The position numbers were made by a program, and so were the translations under genes. The notes under the pieces are model-generated. The model ran no database searches. It had not been told where the DNA came from and saw only the letters and a list, made by a program, of their open reading frames with translations. A DNA stretch of 64,000 nt from Chalara sp. BL73 (Eukaryota > Ascomycota > Leotiomycetes > Helotiales): NCBI GenBank assembly GCA_918026815.1, contig CAKJVC010000171.1, positions 434,001-498,000 of the forward strand. The letters run 5' to 3'. Positions 45,586 to 58,700 of this stretch are shown piece after piece; the stretch's first letter is position 1, and each line of letters begins with the position of its first letter.

Positions 45586-47470
45586 ATGTCTCAGACTCCG
45601 GAGTCAACATGGGCTTGCTTGCCGATTGTCAAATTTTCTCACAACTCTTGCCCAGTCGGCGTACGCAACTTCATTTGGAATCACATTGGTCTGAGGAATG
45701 ACATGAATTTTGTGATACAAAATGCTCAAGCTGTTGATGATCTTGGCAACATTGCCACTCGAGTCGTATTGAAAGTTGTTGCTGGAGCAGACACTCTGGT
45801 ATGTCTGTGTGCCTGTTACAAGACAAAAGCAGCCTGTCTAATGTCTACAAATGTTTGCAGGAACTACAAGACCTCGGAGAGTTGATCAAAATATGTCGAG
45901 ACAATATGCAACCATCGGGAGCCGAACATCCTGTTCAAGTCGTAACACGCAGTCCTTTCCTTGCAATGCGTTATCCTCAAGCTACATCAAGCAACGCATG
46001 CGAATATGTCAGCTTCCTACATCAACTATTTACACCTTGTGTCTAACCTTTTCATAGGTGCGCAGGATTCAGGTAAAATTCAGCGACCCGTCCGATTTCA
46101 TAAAGGCTCGAGAAGTACTGGCAGAGCTCGGGCTACCTATTACAGAATCTGCCACAAATGCTTCAGCCAATCCTCCTCCATCGAGTTCGCCAGCTCCGAC
46201 CATGGCATCATCCACACCAAGCTTAAGCACAATGGGTCGGGTCAACTTGCCTACTAGACCTTCTAGCGTATCCTCATATCTCGTGAATTCGCCTGCCAAA
46301 TCGGTCTCCACCATCTTGCCGATGTCTAATATGCCGCCTACATCTGCTTTAAGCACTTCTGGATTTAGACCAACAAGTGCATTTAGTTATCTTCCAAAGA
46401 AAACGTCGTCATTGTATTTGTCGCAAATGGAGAAAGAGCAATCTTTATACTCTGTGCCAGGCATCAATCTTCCAACCATACTAGAGCAGCATGGGCTTAC
46501 TTCCGCAGCAAAGGACCAAAATCAGTATCAGCTTGAGACTTCATTGAGTGGCGAACACAATCCCGCTAACCCGAGCGTTGGTCTACCACATGAGGATAAC
46601 ATGTCAGCAAGTCAGCAGCAATATAGCGCGGAGGGATATTTAAATAAGGAACAATATTGGTTGGCTGATGAGGTAAACAATAACATTGTCAATGGGAGAA
46701 TGCCACCAAAGCGTACATTGCCATTCCCAGATCCTCGCAAGAAGACTAGGTCATCTTCTGTAGCTGATCTACCACCCCTACCTAAGCCTACACCGGTACA
46801 ACGTGCTGAATCTACTATTCCGAAAGAAACGGAGAGCAATACCATTTCGACAACTATCTTGCAACAACCTGAAAAGAAACGTGTTGCGCAGCGCAAGAGC
46901 ACCGCCGCAAAGAATGCACGAAAGGATCCGCCGAAAAAAGCAGCACAAAGCATTCAGGACGAGATTACAACCCTCGAAAGTCCACCGCAGCAAGAAGATC
47001 CATCTCCTTTAGCAACAAAACCCATTGCCGCTGCCCGGTCATCGTCTTCAACTTCGGGGCTTCAGTTCAAGGCCGCAGCACCCAAGAAACGTGCAGCTCC
47101 TCGACCTTTGTCTACGGCTAAAAGGGCAAAGATGGTAGACCAAAGCACACAGACTCGAACTGTCTCAGGTGGAAGCAACGGCTCAGCAGAGACGCTTATT
47201 CCAGCAAAACATCTTGCCGAAGCTGTTCAAGTTTCTCCTATATCGCCACCCAACGAGTTCCTAGACTCACTTGATGCTTTTATCACCAAACACAAATCTC
47301 GGCCGGCGCCTGTGGAGCTTTGGGATACTCCAGGGTATGCCGAAGCTGATGAGGAACAACGCCACATACTTCTCAATAATTTCATTTGTGAGAATCTGGA
47401 TAACGCAGACTTCTTAAAACTCTGTCAGGATACTGAGAAAGCTTGGCGGAGAATTGGACTGGGGATGTGA
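45586..47470 (+). CDS. Rec114-like meiotic recombination protein
   Basis: Three exons (45586-45798, 45861-46007, 46058-47470) give 590 aa. Residues 1-150 have the strand-rich pattern of the Rec114 N-terminal PH-like domain (WACLPIVKFSHNSCPVG, NIATRVVLKVVAGADTLELQ, EYVRRIQVKFSDPSDFIKA). A long disordered middle carries basic clusters (KKRVAQRKSTAAKNARK). The C-terminus ends in a compact helical block (ILLNNFICENLDNADFLKL then KAWRRIGLGM) like the Mei4-binding end of Rec114/Rec7. Rec114 with Mei4 and Mer2 promotes Spo11 double-strand breaks in meiosis. The second intron uses a GTCAGC donor, required to keep YVRRIQ in frame. The family evolves fast, so the name is probable, not certain. Confidence 0.62.
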
Positions 47471-48526
47471 CTATGGTAGTGGAGTGAGAGTGGGCATGCC
47501 TGACCTAGAGTCTGTATACATGATATTTCCTCATGCTTTTACTTGTTTCCAGATATAGAGGCTTTGTTGCATATAGCTTCACAGATCTGTTGAACTTAGC
47601 TTGCATGTACCGACTGTAGCTTATATTGAATGGTTCCGTGGAATCAGATTTCAGGCAATGGAACAAAAAAATGCTTGTTTGGTATTTGAATCGTCCTTGT
47701 TTGAGTATTAATGCGTCTTCCTTTCCTCCAACGCTGGGCTGTACCCGTTCATATTCGTCTTCAAAATATTCAGCTCAATCTTAGTGGATCTTATTATCGT
47801 TCCAGAAGACGTAATATTGGGTCTGCGATGGCATAATGCAATCTACTTTCACCCAAACATATCAAATAGTCCACCCGTATCCTGCATCTTCCACTCCCGA
47901 GAACAGCCACCTTCCTTTCCAAGAGCCCATCCTCCCTCCGCTTGCCTCTCACTTTCCCAATACCATAGTATGATAATTGGATGCAATCTCACGAAACGTC
48001 ACAACACGTCTGAAGGAGCAATATTCGTTTTAGATGTTCTCTGGTTAACTTCTGGACACAAATATTCCACCAAAGCTGGAATTCAATGGGAACTCTCCCA
48101 CAAGACCACTTTGGGAGTACCCGTCATTATGCAGCCACCTTGGTTAGCAATCGCAAATCAGTGGTAATGAGATAGCCTATAATCTGTTATCGCTAGAAAA
48201 ATGACCTCCTTAGGCTGAAAATGTGAATTAGGTTATGCGTGCACAACGCTGTGTATGTACTCACTTCGAACCGAGATACATTGTTTAGCTCCAAAATTTT
48301 GCCTACTTACTATTGAAATCCCGCTCCGCCGCCCTGCATAATTCCACGCTCTCATTCATACACTCGCGCTACCATCATTGTTACACCATATTTTCCCGTG
48401 AATTGCCTCAAAGCTCACAGTCCCCAGTATAACTAAAAGGGAGAAATTTCACTGGTGTTTTCCCCCCAGCTGTTTCGCAATATAGCATAATCGACGGCTA
48501 GTATACAAAACTCTAGCCTCAACAAG
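47471..48526. other. Intergenic region
   Basis: No gene seen. A 127-codon plus frame (47784-48167) begins with GTG and lacks family signal. Probably the promoter region of the next gene. Confidence 0.4.
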
Positions 48527-50020
48527 ATGGCAGCATCAGCCGGTGCTCGCTTTTATATCGAACGCCAGCGAATCGCCCAGCGCCATCTGCCAGCCTCAGA
48601 ACTGCACGAGATCGCAGACTCGCTTATCGTACCCTACAAAGGGGAATGGCAGACCAGAGGAGCTATTGAGGCTTTGAAGATTACCGATGAGTACTATACC
48701 CGGCAATCGAACCATATGAAATGGGTCAAGAAAATGGAATCCGAGAAGAATGAAGAAGAGGAAGGAGGAAGGGAGGACTACGAAAAGATGGCTTGGAATA
48801 TAATTCTGGGTACGTTGACTGACGTTGATGAGGAAGTGAGGCGGCTTTGGAGACGCAATTTTTATAGGAAGCGAAGGAATAGGCTTGACAATGCCGAATA
48901 TTGGGCAGAAAGTGTTAGGAAGGTCTTTCTTTTCATTGCCGAGGCGCTGCCCGATGTCGAAGGGTCTGAGGGCTGTCGAAGGGTTCTGCTGACAGATGCT
49001 GTTGGCGGAAAGCAATCTGTCTACTCTGTAGTCAGTACAGCTTTATCAATACCAGGAATTTGGTCCACCGCAAGGTTAGAAAAGTGTGATGATGAACTTA
49101 ACAAGAACAACGACTCGCAATTATCTGTCGCAAAGCAGAATACAATAGGTCGAGATGCGAGCCCGCCCAGCGACGATGCCGATTCAAGATTCGAAGTGGA
49201 TTTGGATACAGATACAGGCGGATCCATAATCAGTATTTCTACAGGATCACCCGACCAAGGGAAGCCCAAGAAAACAGACACTTCATCATCGATTGGTAGC
49301 GACAAGGGAAAAGGTATCAAAGAGCACGCTATCCCGACAAGCGAAGTCAGGATGGTAGCCCCTCTAAAGCGTACCCCTTTGACCAAACAGCAGCGATGGA
49401 GTGCAAACGCCATAACCCATCCTACTACACCAGAGACGCTTCTCCCAGGACGAATATGCTACACCAAATCCCTTCTTGTAGACCATCTTCTCCAGCACTA
49501 TAATGGGAGATGGCCAGGAGCCTTCTTGTATCTACAAATACCTGAGAAAACAACGTTTCGGGCGTCCCGGATCCTGGCGCTAAAGAGCTCCGTGATTAAA
49601 GGCGCAATTAAAGAGTTTACTGAGGATGGGTTGGTGGGAGAGAAGATCGACAAAGGATATCTATTGAGTGCTGTGCCAGTGAATATGTTTCATTGGCAGG
49701 TGGGTGGGTTTGTGAGTAGGAGTTGGCCGTTTCTGGATGGGAGTTGGAATAGGGGACGGAGGAAGGCGAGTGGGTTGCGGAAGGAGTGTCTGAATATGAG
49801 GGAGGTGAATCTAGAGGATAGGATGAGACAGGTCATGTGCTCGAGGATGAGCGATACGTTGAGAGAGTGGCTGGAGGACCAACAGGCGTCTGCACGTGCA
49901 CAAAGATCGTTGGAGAGCCAGAGTGAGCGGGACGAAAGACTGGAGTTTTGGAATGATTTTGTCGACAATTGGCCAGGCCAAGAAAAAATAGTTGGGGGAT
50001 TTGAGTGCAGTACCGAATAA
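48527..50020 (+). CDS. Unknown 497-aa protein
   Basis: A single long frame with a good ATG (MAASAGARFYIERQRIAQ). I do not recognise a family. Three parts are visible. An N-terminal helical region (1-160) is highly charged (KWVKKMESEKNEEEEGGRED, RRLWRRNFYRKRRNRLDNA). A disordered acidic Ser/Thr-rich linker (about 185-265) follows. The C-terminal region (about 290-440) is more ordered: LLVDHLLQHYNGRWPGAFLY, ASRILALKSSVIKGAIKEF, then FVSRSWPFLDGSWNRGRRKA. A helical, polar tail closes the protein. No signal peptide or membrane segment. Nuclear location is a guess from the basic patches. Confidence 0.65.
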   Translation: MAASAGARFYIERQRIAQRHLPASELHEIADSLIVPYKGEWQTRGAIEALKITDEYYTRQSNHMKWVKKMESEKNEEEEGGREDYEKMAWNIILGTLTDVDEEVRRLWRRNFYRKRRNRLDNAEYWAESVRKVFLFIAEALPDVEGSEGCRRVLLTDAVGGKQSVYSVVSTALSIPGIWSTARLEKCDDELNKNNDSQLSVAKQNTIGRDASPPSDDADSRFEVDLDTDTGGSIISISTGSPDQGKPKKTDTSSSIGSDKGKGIKEHAIPTSEVRMVAPLKRTPLTKQQRWSANAITHPTTPETLLPGRICYTKSLLVDHLLQHYNGRWPGAFLYLQIPEKTTFRASRILALKSSVIKGAIKEFTEDGLVGEKIDKGYLLSAVPVNMFHWQVGGFVSRSWPFLDGSWNRGRRKASGLRKECLNMREVNLEDRMRQVMCSRMSDTLREWLEDQQASARAQRSLESQSERDERLEFWNDFVDNWPGQEKIVGGFECSTE

Positions 50021-51589
50021 GCATGGTGGTATTGGGGGAGATGATGTGAAGGCATGAGAATGAAGAATATTTCAGACAAATAATGTAGTTGCTTGGATGG
50101 GTGGGAGTAGACTGTAGAGTATATTAGCAGAAAATACACTAGCCAAGCTAAATTTGTCTTCCACTACTCCTCCATCCTGTAACTCTTTCTCCCTTACCGC
50201 CTTCCGAAACGTAGGACACCTTATCATTGTCTTTGAAGGTTATAATACATTAATCCAGTTTGCAAAACTTCGTTTTATTCTGCAGCCAAGTCGCTTAATA
50301 GTGCCAGCCCCTATTCTCAGCATCCACGGCTTTCAGATTACATAATCGACACTCTGTATCATGTGCGACATCTGCGGGCTGCTATAGCCTTGATTCACAT
50401 ATGCACTGGGACTATCATGAATTCCAATACAACAAGTAAAAGGGCAGTGTTTTAAGATAAACAAAAGATTTAGATGGTTGCCATTAAAGGTCTTCCACTA
50501 ATTCTTCTAACATCTGTCAATATCCGGAAGCGGATGGGATGCTATTATTTTGAGGAGGTAATGAGAAGGGTTTTGCCGAATGGGCTAAACACTAATACGC
50601 ATCCCCATGTGGCCTCCTGGGGTTGGCTGTGACAACCGCCAGGGCCTGGATCCTTTCTCAATACCAGCCGCACATCATCAGCCGCCTCCTGAGTCGGTTA
50701 GCAGCGTCAAGCGACCCCCTTTAAGCTACAGACCGGTGCTAAAAGATAAGTGAGCATAGCCAAACCTTTTGTTGACTATAACAAGAAAGGCAAGAAAATA
50801 TTGGGTATTATGAATCAAGACAATGGTGATTGAATCTGGAAGATATGACTCACAGGGTAGCAAGTGGAATTATATGTCCCAAGAGAATGAGAAAGCAATT
50901 AGAAGTGTACATAGACATAGGTAGACACAAATAATTTGGCCTGAGAAAGGAACTGCCTGTGCAGCAATTCTAGCAGACTTATACGAGCTCTTGTGCCCAC
51001 ATTAGACACATCAGGCAAGATGCTACCACCGAGATCAGAACAAGCCGTTGTCTGTTGAGATGCGCAGGCTTCTCTTGCTCTTTTAATGTGTGGTTGTGTC
51101 TAGAAGCCATGATGCATAACGAGGAAGTTAATTCCAACCACAAACTGCCACTGTAGGCAGAAATGAAAATAGGTTGCCAGAGCCGGAAGAACAGGTTTTG
51201 AAGGGATCAACTGGTAATCTATTGTACTGACAAAGCATGTCGACTTCATAGCCTATTTCTTTTAGGAAGACGCGCAATACTAATAAGAAATGATTGAACT
51301 TAGCCACAGCTTGTGGTAAATGGAAGGTAGAGTCCAAACGAATTAGGAAGTCGCCGTAGAAGGAGAGAAGAATTCACAATTCATGATCAACGAAGTCTTT
51401 GTATGCGCACATTTTGCATTGCTGCCTATTTCTTCTCTAAGAAAGCCACAGCGCTGATCCTTGTAAAAGCCATAACAACCTGCCGACCCATCATGTCAAA
51501 TGCAACTCACGCAACGAACCTCAGAAGAGCCAGCAACGCCTCAAAGCATAACCATGAAAAGACAATCATCTGTACGTGGATCAATCTAC
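50021..51589. other. 1.6-kb convergent intergenic region
   Basis: Between the 3' ends of the unknown gene and the SDR gene. No frame has family signal. Confidence 0.45.
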
Positions 51590-52779
51590 CTAGTATAGAG
51601 TGTAACCACCATCAATGAGGACGTTAGAGCCGGTCATAAAAGCCGCGGAGTCGGAGCCGAGGAAAACAGCGAGACCATTGAGATCATCAATAGCGCCTAA
51701 GCGTTGTTGTGGGGTCAATGACTTCCAGATTGTCTTCTGGGCATCCAAAGCGGGGACGTTGTTTAGTGCGGTGTCCATGTAACCTGGAGAGATGCAGTTG
51801 ACACGGATGTTATATTTAGCCCACTCCGCACCGAGAGACTTGCCAAGATGAACAACGCCAGCCTTGGAAGCATTGTAGCAGGATTGCTCATTGGGATAGT
51901 TGACAATCGAGCCAGACATGGAGGCAACAAGGATAATGGAACCAGGTTTACCAGCGGCCATCATCGCCTTACCAACTGCCTGAGACATAAGGAAGGAACC
52001 AGTAAGGTTGATATCAATGAGACGGCGGAACATTGTATGGTCGTAAGTCTCGGCGGGGATGTTGGAGCTAATGCAATGTTAGCAGTGTATCAAATATGGT
52101 GTGATAGGGAATATAGTATGGACAAGGTACTTACTCGGCAATACCAGCGGAGTTAATCAATACGTCAGGAGCACCGTACTTCTCAACAACCATAGCAACA
52201 GCGTCTTCAATAGCCTTTCCATCACGAACATCAACTTTGGCGAATTCAATGGGGATAGTGTTGCCAGTGAGTTCATGGAGCTCAGCGGCAGAAGCATCTC
52301 CCAGTTCCTGGTTGGCATCAAAGATGGCAATTGCTCTGGCGCCAGCCTCGATGCAGGCACGAGCCATGTAGTTGCCCAGGCCACGTGCTCCACTGTAACA
52401 GAAATGTTAGACCGTAATTCACTATGAGGAAGAAATAAGGATCCTTGTTAGATGCTTACCCAGTGATGATAACAACCTTGCCAAAGAGGGTTAACTTCTG
52501 CATGCTGAGAGGCATCTTATCGAAGACAGCCTTGGTGAGTGGAGTTACAGTGACACGGTCTTCCTCAACTTGCTGTTGCGTACCACCGACAGCAATGGTT
52601 GAACGTTGGACTTCTCCACCAGCGTAAGTTGAGGCAGGAATCTCAGACTGGGGGATGAGAGGGTCGGCCTGACGATGCTTGGTGATAGCTACGAAGGTGG
52701 CGCGGGGAACCTTTGGAGCAACTGGCACAGCAACACGGCTGGCACGAGCGCTGGCACGGAGAAGAGATCGTGCGAACAT
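51590..52779 (-). CDS. Short-chain dehydrogenase with mitochondrial presequence (polyol/sorbose-type)
   Basis: Classical SDR, NAD(P)-dependent. Three exons on the minus strand (52460-52779, 52135-52392, 51590-52067) give 351 aa. The first ~30 residues (MFARSLLRASARASRVAV) are an Arg/Ala-rich presequence, and a 60-residue linker precedes the domain. The cofactor motif is TGGARGLG at 106-113 (split by intron 1), followed by INSAGIA (NAG-like). The catalytic Ser lies in VASMSGSIVN and the Tyr/Lys in CYNASKAG; the C-terminus is SNVLIDGGYTLY. Overall closest in memory to fungal D-arabinitol/mannitol 2-dehydrogenase and sorbose reductase (Sou1-like) enzymes; substrate not determinable. Confidence 0.9.
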
Positions 52780-55700
52780 GTTGGTGATGATGGTATTGAA
52801 AATTAGGATATAGGATCAATGGATTTGATGTCGTGTAGGCGAGATAATCGATTTCTACAATTTGTAGTTGCTGTAGTTGGGAGGAGGCCGAGATCGAGAG
52901 GGTGAAGTGCAGTGGAAATTTATAGTCGGAGAAGGAGCGACGCGGGCTTGGGTAGCGCAAATACCCCTAGAATTTCACCGCCCGTCTATTCAATGTGCTC
53001 TTCTTAAGCGACTGAAAATCTATTGACACTATTTGGTGATCTTGTTGAATGAAAAGGGCTTTCGGATTTTGTGCACTACTGTATTATCCAATTCGTGATC
53101 GGGCTTGATACAGAAATGGAATAAATCTACATGGACATCAAGATTAGCAACAGCCCTTTGTACCACAGATGGCCAAAACGAACCTAGAACAGTTGCAAGG
53201 CAGAATGCAGAAGAGATAGCTCCTAGTATAGTATATCCTATACAGCGAGAGGAAGAATCTGTAGGTGAAATATTTGAATATGCTGACTGGTTGCGAATAG
53301 AAACTGATACAATATCCAACGATGCGAAGCTGCGGAATATTTGAATGCTGAGACAAGAATGTATACGGATATTATCTGGCAAAAGGAGATTTCCAGCTCT
53401 TGGTTTTCTCTCCCGTTTGCTCGAAAAACGTCTATATGGAACACAAATTGAAGTGTTGAATGGAGCAAAATCGCGAGAAAGTCTATCGAATCGCGGACAA
53501 AAGGCTTCTAAACAGAAGGAGGCGTAAATATTTCTATGGACCTAGATGATGAAAGACAGTCAGTCGCCAGTCCAATTCAATGCTCTGTTTCCGGATTTCC
53601 ACCAGACTGGAGGAGAAGTGGGCATGCAAACCTCTTAACAAACGCCGCTCTAGAAGAAACGACAAATGACAAATAGAACGAGGGCAGCTAGCAGCAGGAC
53701 AGGTTTTTCAGTGGATTGATATGAAGGAGGAGAAGAGAGAGAAGAAAGCTTTGAAAGGACAGCGGTTACACCACCTTTTCAAGAAATTTTCTCATCAACT
53801 AGATAACGCCGCCTTCAAGCTTACGGAGCAGGGTAGCTTCCTGGAAGTCCGTGCCACAGCGCATGGCAAATCCACAGAAGGGGCTATTGAGGTGCCATGG
53901 AGGGTTCGGGACAAGGATTCTGGTGCCGGGAGATAGGCTTGGTTAATCATGCTACACTAAACCCTCCCTTAGGGCAGGTCCAACAACGCGAGGAAGTGGG
54001 GGTTCCCAGCGTCAAAAGATACAAAGTTACATAAATTCAATGGAGCGGTGAGATTGACCCCAGATTATTGAGGCCAGAATGAGACAAAGAGCCCCTATAC
54101 TGGAGGCGAGGCCGCAAGCCTCCGTGCGGGATGTTTGATCAGAAGACTCGCAGATTTTGGACAGTAATCTTCTGGGGATTACACACAGCGTTGTCACAGA
54201 GGGAGATCAAACCCAGTGGACGGTGGCACCAGACAACTTTCTCGGATAACTGGCAGTGGCAACAGAACGTGGGTGCTGTACGAGCTAGATTTTAGCTATT
54301 AACAGCTCTTGCCACCTAACCTCCTCGTAGCTGCGAGGCTGATGCGCCAGCTTGGAAAATTCTCTGATATTGTCCCCATTTCCTTCGAGCGCTTTTGGGG
54401 CTATGGGCCAACGAGCAGCGATTTGGTGGCCATGTGGAGAAGAGTCGTTATAATTAGTATGGAGATCTGGGCCCGAAACACTTCTGGATGGAGTTGAGAA
54501 TCAAAGTTTGCCCCAGCAAGGACCCATAGCATACCAGACAAGATTTGCCAAGGGTTGGAAAATGCAACCAGCGTGGGTCCATTGGGTACGATAGCAAATA
54601 TCACAGAGACGGAGGTGGCTCTCGAGAAACGTTGGCCTACGATAATCGCTCTCAGCAGAGACCGTAATCTGCACATAAGGAGGAAATCCGATGTCGTGAT
54701 GGTCTCCTCCATTGCTAGGGGATTCCAACTCTCCCCAATTTCATGCTACTTATTTTCCTTTGTATTGCTAATCAGTGCCGACGTCGGAATCAAAGCCATA
54801 ATGCCGGCGGTGAGGTGAGCTTCCTCTCCCCTTACTCAATCCTCTGAGGCATTGGTTTGGATAGGCATCCCACGTTCCGCGCGGGCTTGTGCGTGTCGGA
54901 CATCGTCATCTGATGTGCTGAAAATGTTGTTTTAATCACCGCTCGCTTTGGAATTGCTTCTTCAAAGCCTGCCATTTCGGCTTGAGCACCAAACCGAACA
55001 CCCTGTCCAGGTTGGGGGGACACTTTCGGTTTCCGGGGCGCTCGCTAGAAGAAAGCATGTCTTCTAGAAGGATTGGGCGCCGAGATTCAGTAGCGTTTAA
55101 GCCTCTGGCAAGGGTGTCAAATCTGGACGCCGGCTCGGCCGGGGAGCAAGATTGGCTGCAAGGTAGCTGCTGAGAGCCCTTCGTCTTGGAATGCTCATTT
55201 TAATGCCTGAAACATTAATAAAAACTCACGACTCGTGACAATCTTCGAAACTTCCATCCACGACCGGCAGTGTGCTGGAAAGTAGTACCAGACAGAGTAA
55301 GAGAGGGTCAAAGGCAGATCCGCAGCAGCAAGATCGGCGTATTCGAACAATCTTGCACTCCACCTTGGGAATCGCGATGCTGAGGTTCACGCTGGATGTG
55401 TATGCTGTGTACGACAGGCTTGGAAGTTTGTAAGGTGTTGAGCGCCAGATCATAGCGGAAACATGCAAGCGTCAGGAGACATTGAGACAAGAATGTGAGC
55501 ATCAGTGATGGTGAAAGTCTGCAAGGAAAGCAGCCCAATGCCACATTATTTGGAACTCCGAACGATGCATTTGAAGACGCGGCTCTCAGTCTTCTTTAAA
55601 TATATCAGAAGGATTTTCTAATTTGCAAGTCTGCACGCCGAGGACTTAGAATCAACAAGCAAGCCTGCTCAAGCTTTCCTCCAACGCCGAGCTTCTTACG

Positions 55701-58700
55701 AGTGCATTAGTGGAAAGGGAGTACAAGTTGGTCCTCTTTTCCGTTCGTTTTTATTAAAAAAAAATAGGCCAACCCCCTCTGCCTGCAAGCAATCGAGTAT
55801 CAGTTTTCCGCAACTAGATAACCTGCGAGTTTGAGTTTGTTAATTATTGATCGTACAGGTAACGCACGTATACCGTTTTGTGGATGTATGATCTTGTTGG
55901 GACATGCGATAGGAGTTTAGTAAAGGCAAAATATTTGGTGCCGAAGACGCATGGATTAACTCGCTTTCAACTTTCTAATTGCCTTGCTTGAATGGCTTCT
56001 ATTTCCAGTTTGCAATTCAACAAATCACGGTCACAACCTTTGTTTTATTTGTAGTTCCTGGAAGAACTATTGCAGTAATTCAACCTAAAGCACGACATCT
56101 ACTAAGTTGTTTTATTTCATTCCATCACATTTCATTTTATTTATCTTTGGAAAATCCAAGGCAAATTTATCGGCCATAGCTATAATTCCAGTGGTAGGTA
56201 ATCCAAAGTATGCTGATCCGTATCCACTTTGCCAGCACTTTGTACACTATATTGGCGCTCTTTGCCGATGAAGCACTAAATAGCGTGTATGATGACGGAA
56301 ACCGAGAGAACGTAATATCAGAAGGATCCAATTTCTTTACGGATGGGTCTCCTAGGACTATGCTTGCTCCATTACATTTGCATCACGAGACTATGGAAAG
56401 ACAACAATCCTATGTGGCAGTCACTTTGGGTAGATATTCAGGGATTTGAGGATCTAGAGATCACGCAGTCCGAATAAAAGTTGAAAAGTCTTATATCCCT
56501 ATTCACAAGCCTTGAGTCTTTGAAAGTCACTGGCAGGTTTCCCCACTCCGGCAGCCAAAATTAAATGCACCTGTCGACCCTTACGGAGGTAACATCTTCC
56601 CAAGGGAATCGGAGAGAGAAAGTGGAAATGTTTAAATCTCAGAAAGTGGTGAAATGGAAGCGGGTGATTTCGCGAGTGCTAATATTGATGACTCTGATTA
56701 TATCAGACTCGAATGGCGTTTTCAAAGGTTTTGGATTCGGCTGCTTCGCTGACCCGACTTCATGACAGCTAACGGCGAGGAAGATTTGGGTCATGGTCTG
56801 AAACTAAGTATATAGTTTGAGCGGCTATACGCAGCTGGGCCAGCTCTTCTCGAGGAGAAGTTGAATCTTGTACGCCTCGTGATGACGATTGGAACGAATA
56901 TATCTTGGTCACTCCCTCACGGCAGCTCAGTTGGAATAATATATTCTGGCTCGCGCAATCAAGAAATACTGTGTTTCGAGCTCTAGAGTACGCAATTTGA
57001 CAAGCTTATATAGAACAGATAACACCAGAGTAGAGAGCAAAGAGGCAAGCTGCAGGCATTGGAACTTTTGGGGGGATACCAGTCCCGTATTTGGCGAGGG
57101 AGCAGATTAAGGAAGCAAATTTAGGACGGTGGAACGAGCTGAACTCACTCTGGATGCAATATTGGATGTAAGCAGGTTTCCTCCTGTTTTAGGAAGCAAG
57201 TGGCGCAACGACAGCGATGATCACGATTTTTAAGCTTGGGATCAGGCGATAACCCCAAATTCATGAGAATAGCTAATCTAGGACTTGTATGTATCTCGCC
57301 TTTATATATTGTGTATCAAGAAGCGGAATTGCGCCTGGAAGCCCCCGAATTTTTCTATGATAGAGTTGTGTATAAGAAACTGATTGAAATCTTGTCCAAC
57401 GTAGACTTAGGTTGAAGAATCTCTTTGAGATGAGATTTACGGAAGAAAATGTAGAATACAATATCACCAACAAGCAAATGCCAGTATCGGGTAAGCAGCG
57501 GATGCTTCAAGACCGTCTGATGGACATGTCACCAATACCCCCAGGAGGCCGGCCGATTGAAATGGATTACAAATGACTTGGAATACTAATGTGCGTTTTT
57601 CAGAAGGACAATGAATTCCGGCGCTGGCAGAAGGAACGAGCAGGCTGAAAAGGCTTTACGGTATGTACAGTTGGACCGCGAATCCTCTTCAAGTGTTCAC
57701 AATCGTTCTTACTTCCATCCAATATGCAAAAGATTTTACTAGCCATTACTAACTCTATTAAATATAGAGCTCTATCCCAAAGAGTACACTTCCTGTACTT
57801 CATTCACTTTGTAGACTTTGATGGCTAATTCTAGATATAGCATCCATCTCACGAATTGACAGCGGCATACCTTCGACTAATGAGGGATTGGTGCTACAAA
57901 ATGCCATGATAGCAGTTGCACATAGTTCTTACTGTCTAAAAGAAATGCTAATTACTGCACAGGTACAAACATGCCAACTTTATGATACTACGCCACTCGA
58001 GAACCAGGCTCTTTCTGCTATCATACGACATTTTCAAGCTTCTTTCAGCACTGGACATCAACGCAATTCCTTTATTACTAACCCCAACCATTCCCACACC
58101 GGGGGGACTCTCTATAGCCTGTTCGAAGTACATTCCATTGATCGTCGGCAAACTAGATGGCACCAAAACTCCTGCCTCATCTGCAATCAGCACTTCGCCG
58201 GCGCAGGACTGACGTCACTCTCTTCAATCATACCGTTCTTGGGCCTACTTGCCACGCCAAGCATGTAGTCCAGCTAAAATGCATCTTTCAGTATTAGACG
58301 AATCGGGACGCTATATGCATACCGGTCCAATATGTATCACAGCGCCGGCGCTGAGCCATGAACGCTTTAGAATGAAAGCCACTACACACAAACTCTATAG
58401 AACGCTGACAACGCGGCCATTGTCTACAACATCTTCGGGTACAATCACCTCCTCAAGCGTTTCGCGCCTATTACAGCGTCAAACTAGGCTCTATGGCGTT
58501 CCGCAAGGATCGGGAACAAATATCACTCATGGATACTGGGGAAATGAGTGATAGCTCCAGAATCTTATCGAGCCCGCAGATTGAACTGACGAACTGGGTC
58601 GGCAGAGCCGGACAGGACACCGCGTGGTCAACTCGCAAGCACAGTTATCGAGAGCAAAGGTGCGCGTACTCGTCCTCAATATTTTTCTTCGCTGTGCAAT

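Noticed and set aside
47784..48167. 127-codon plus-strand frame.
   Set aside because: Begins with GTG, not ATG, and has no family signal or splice context.
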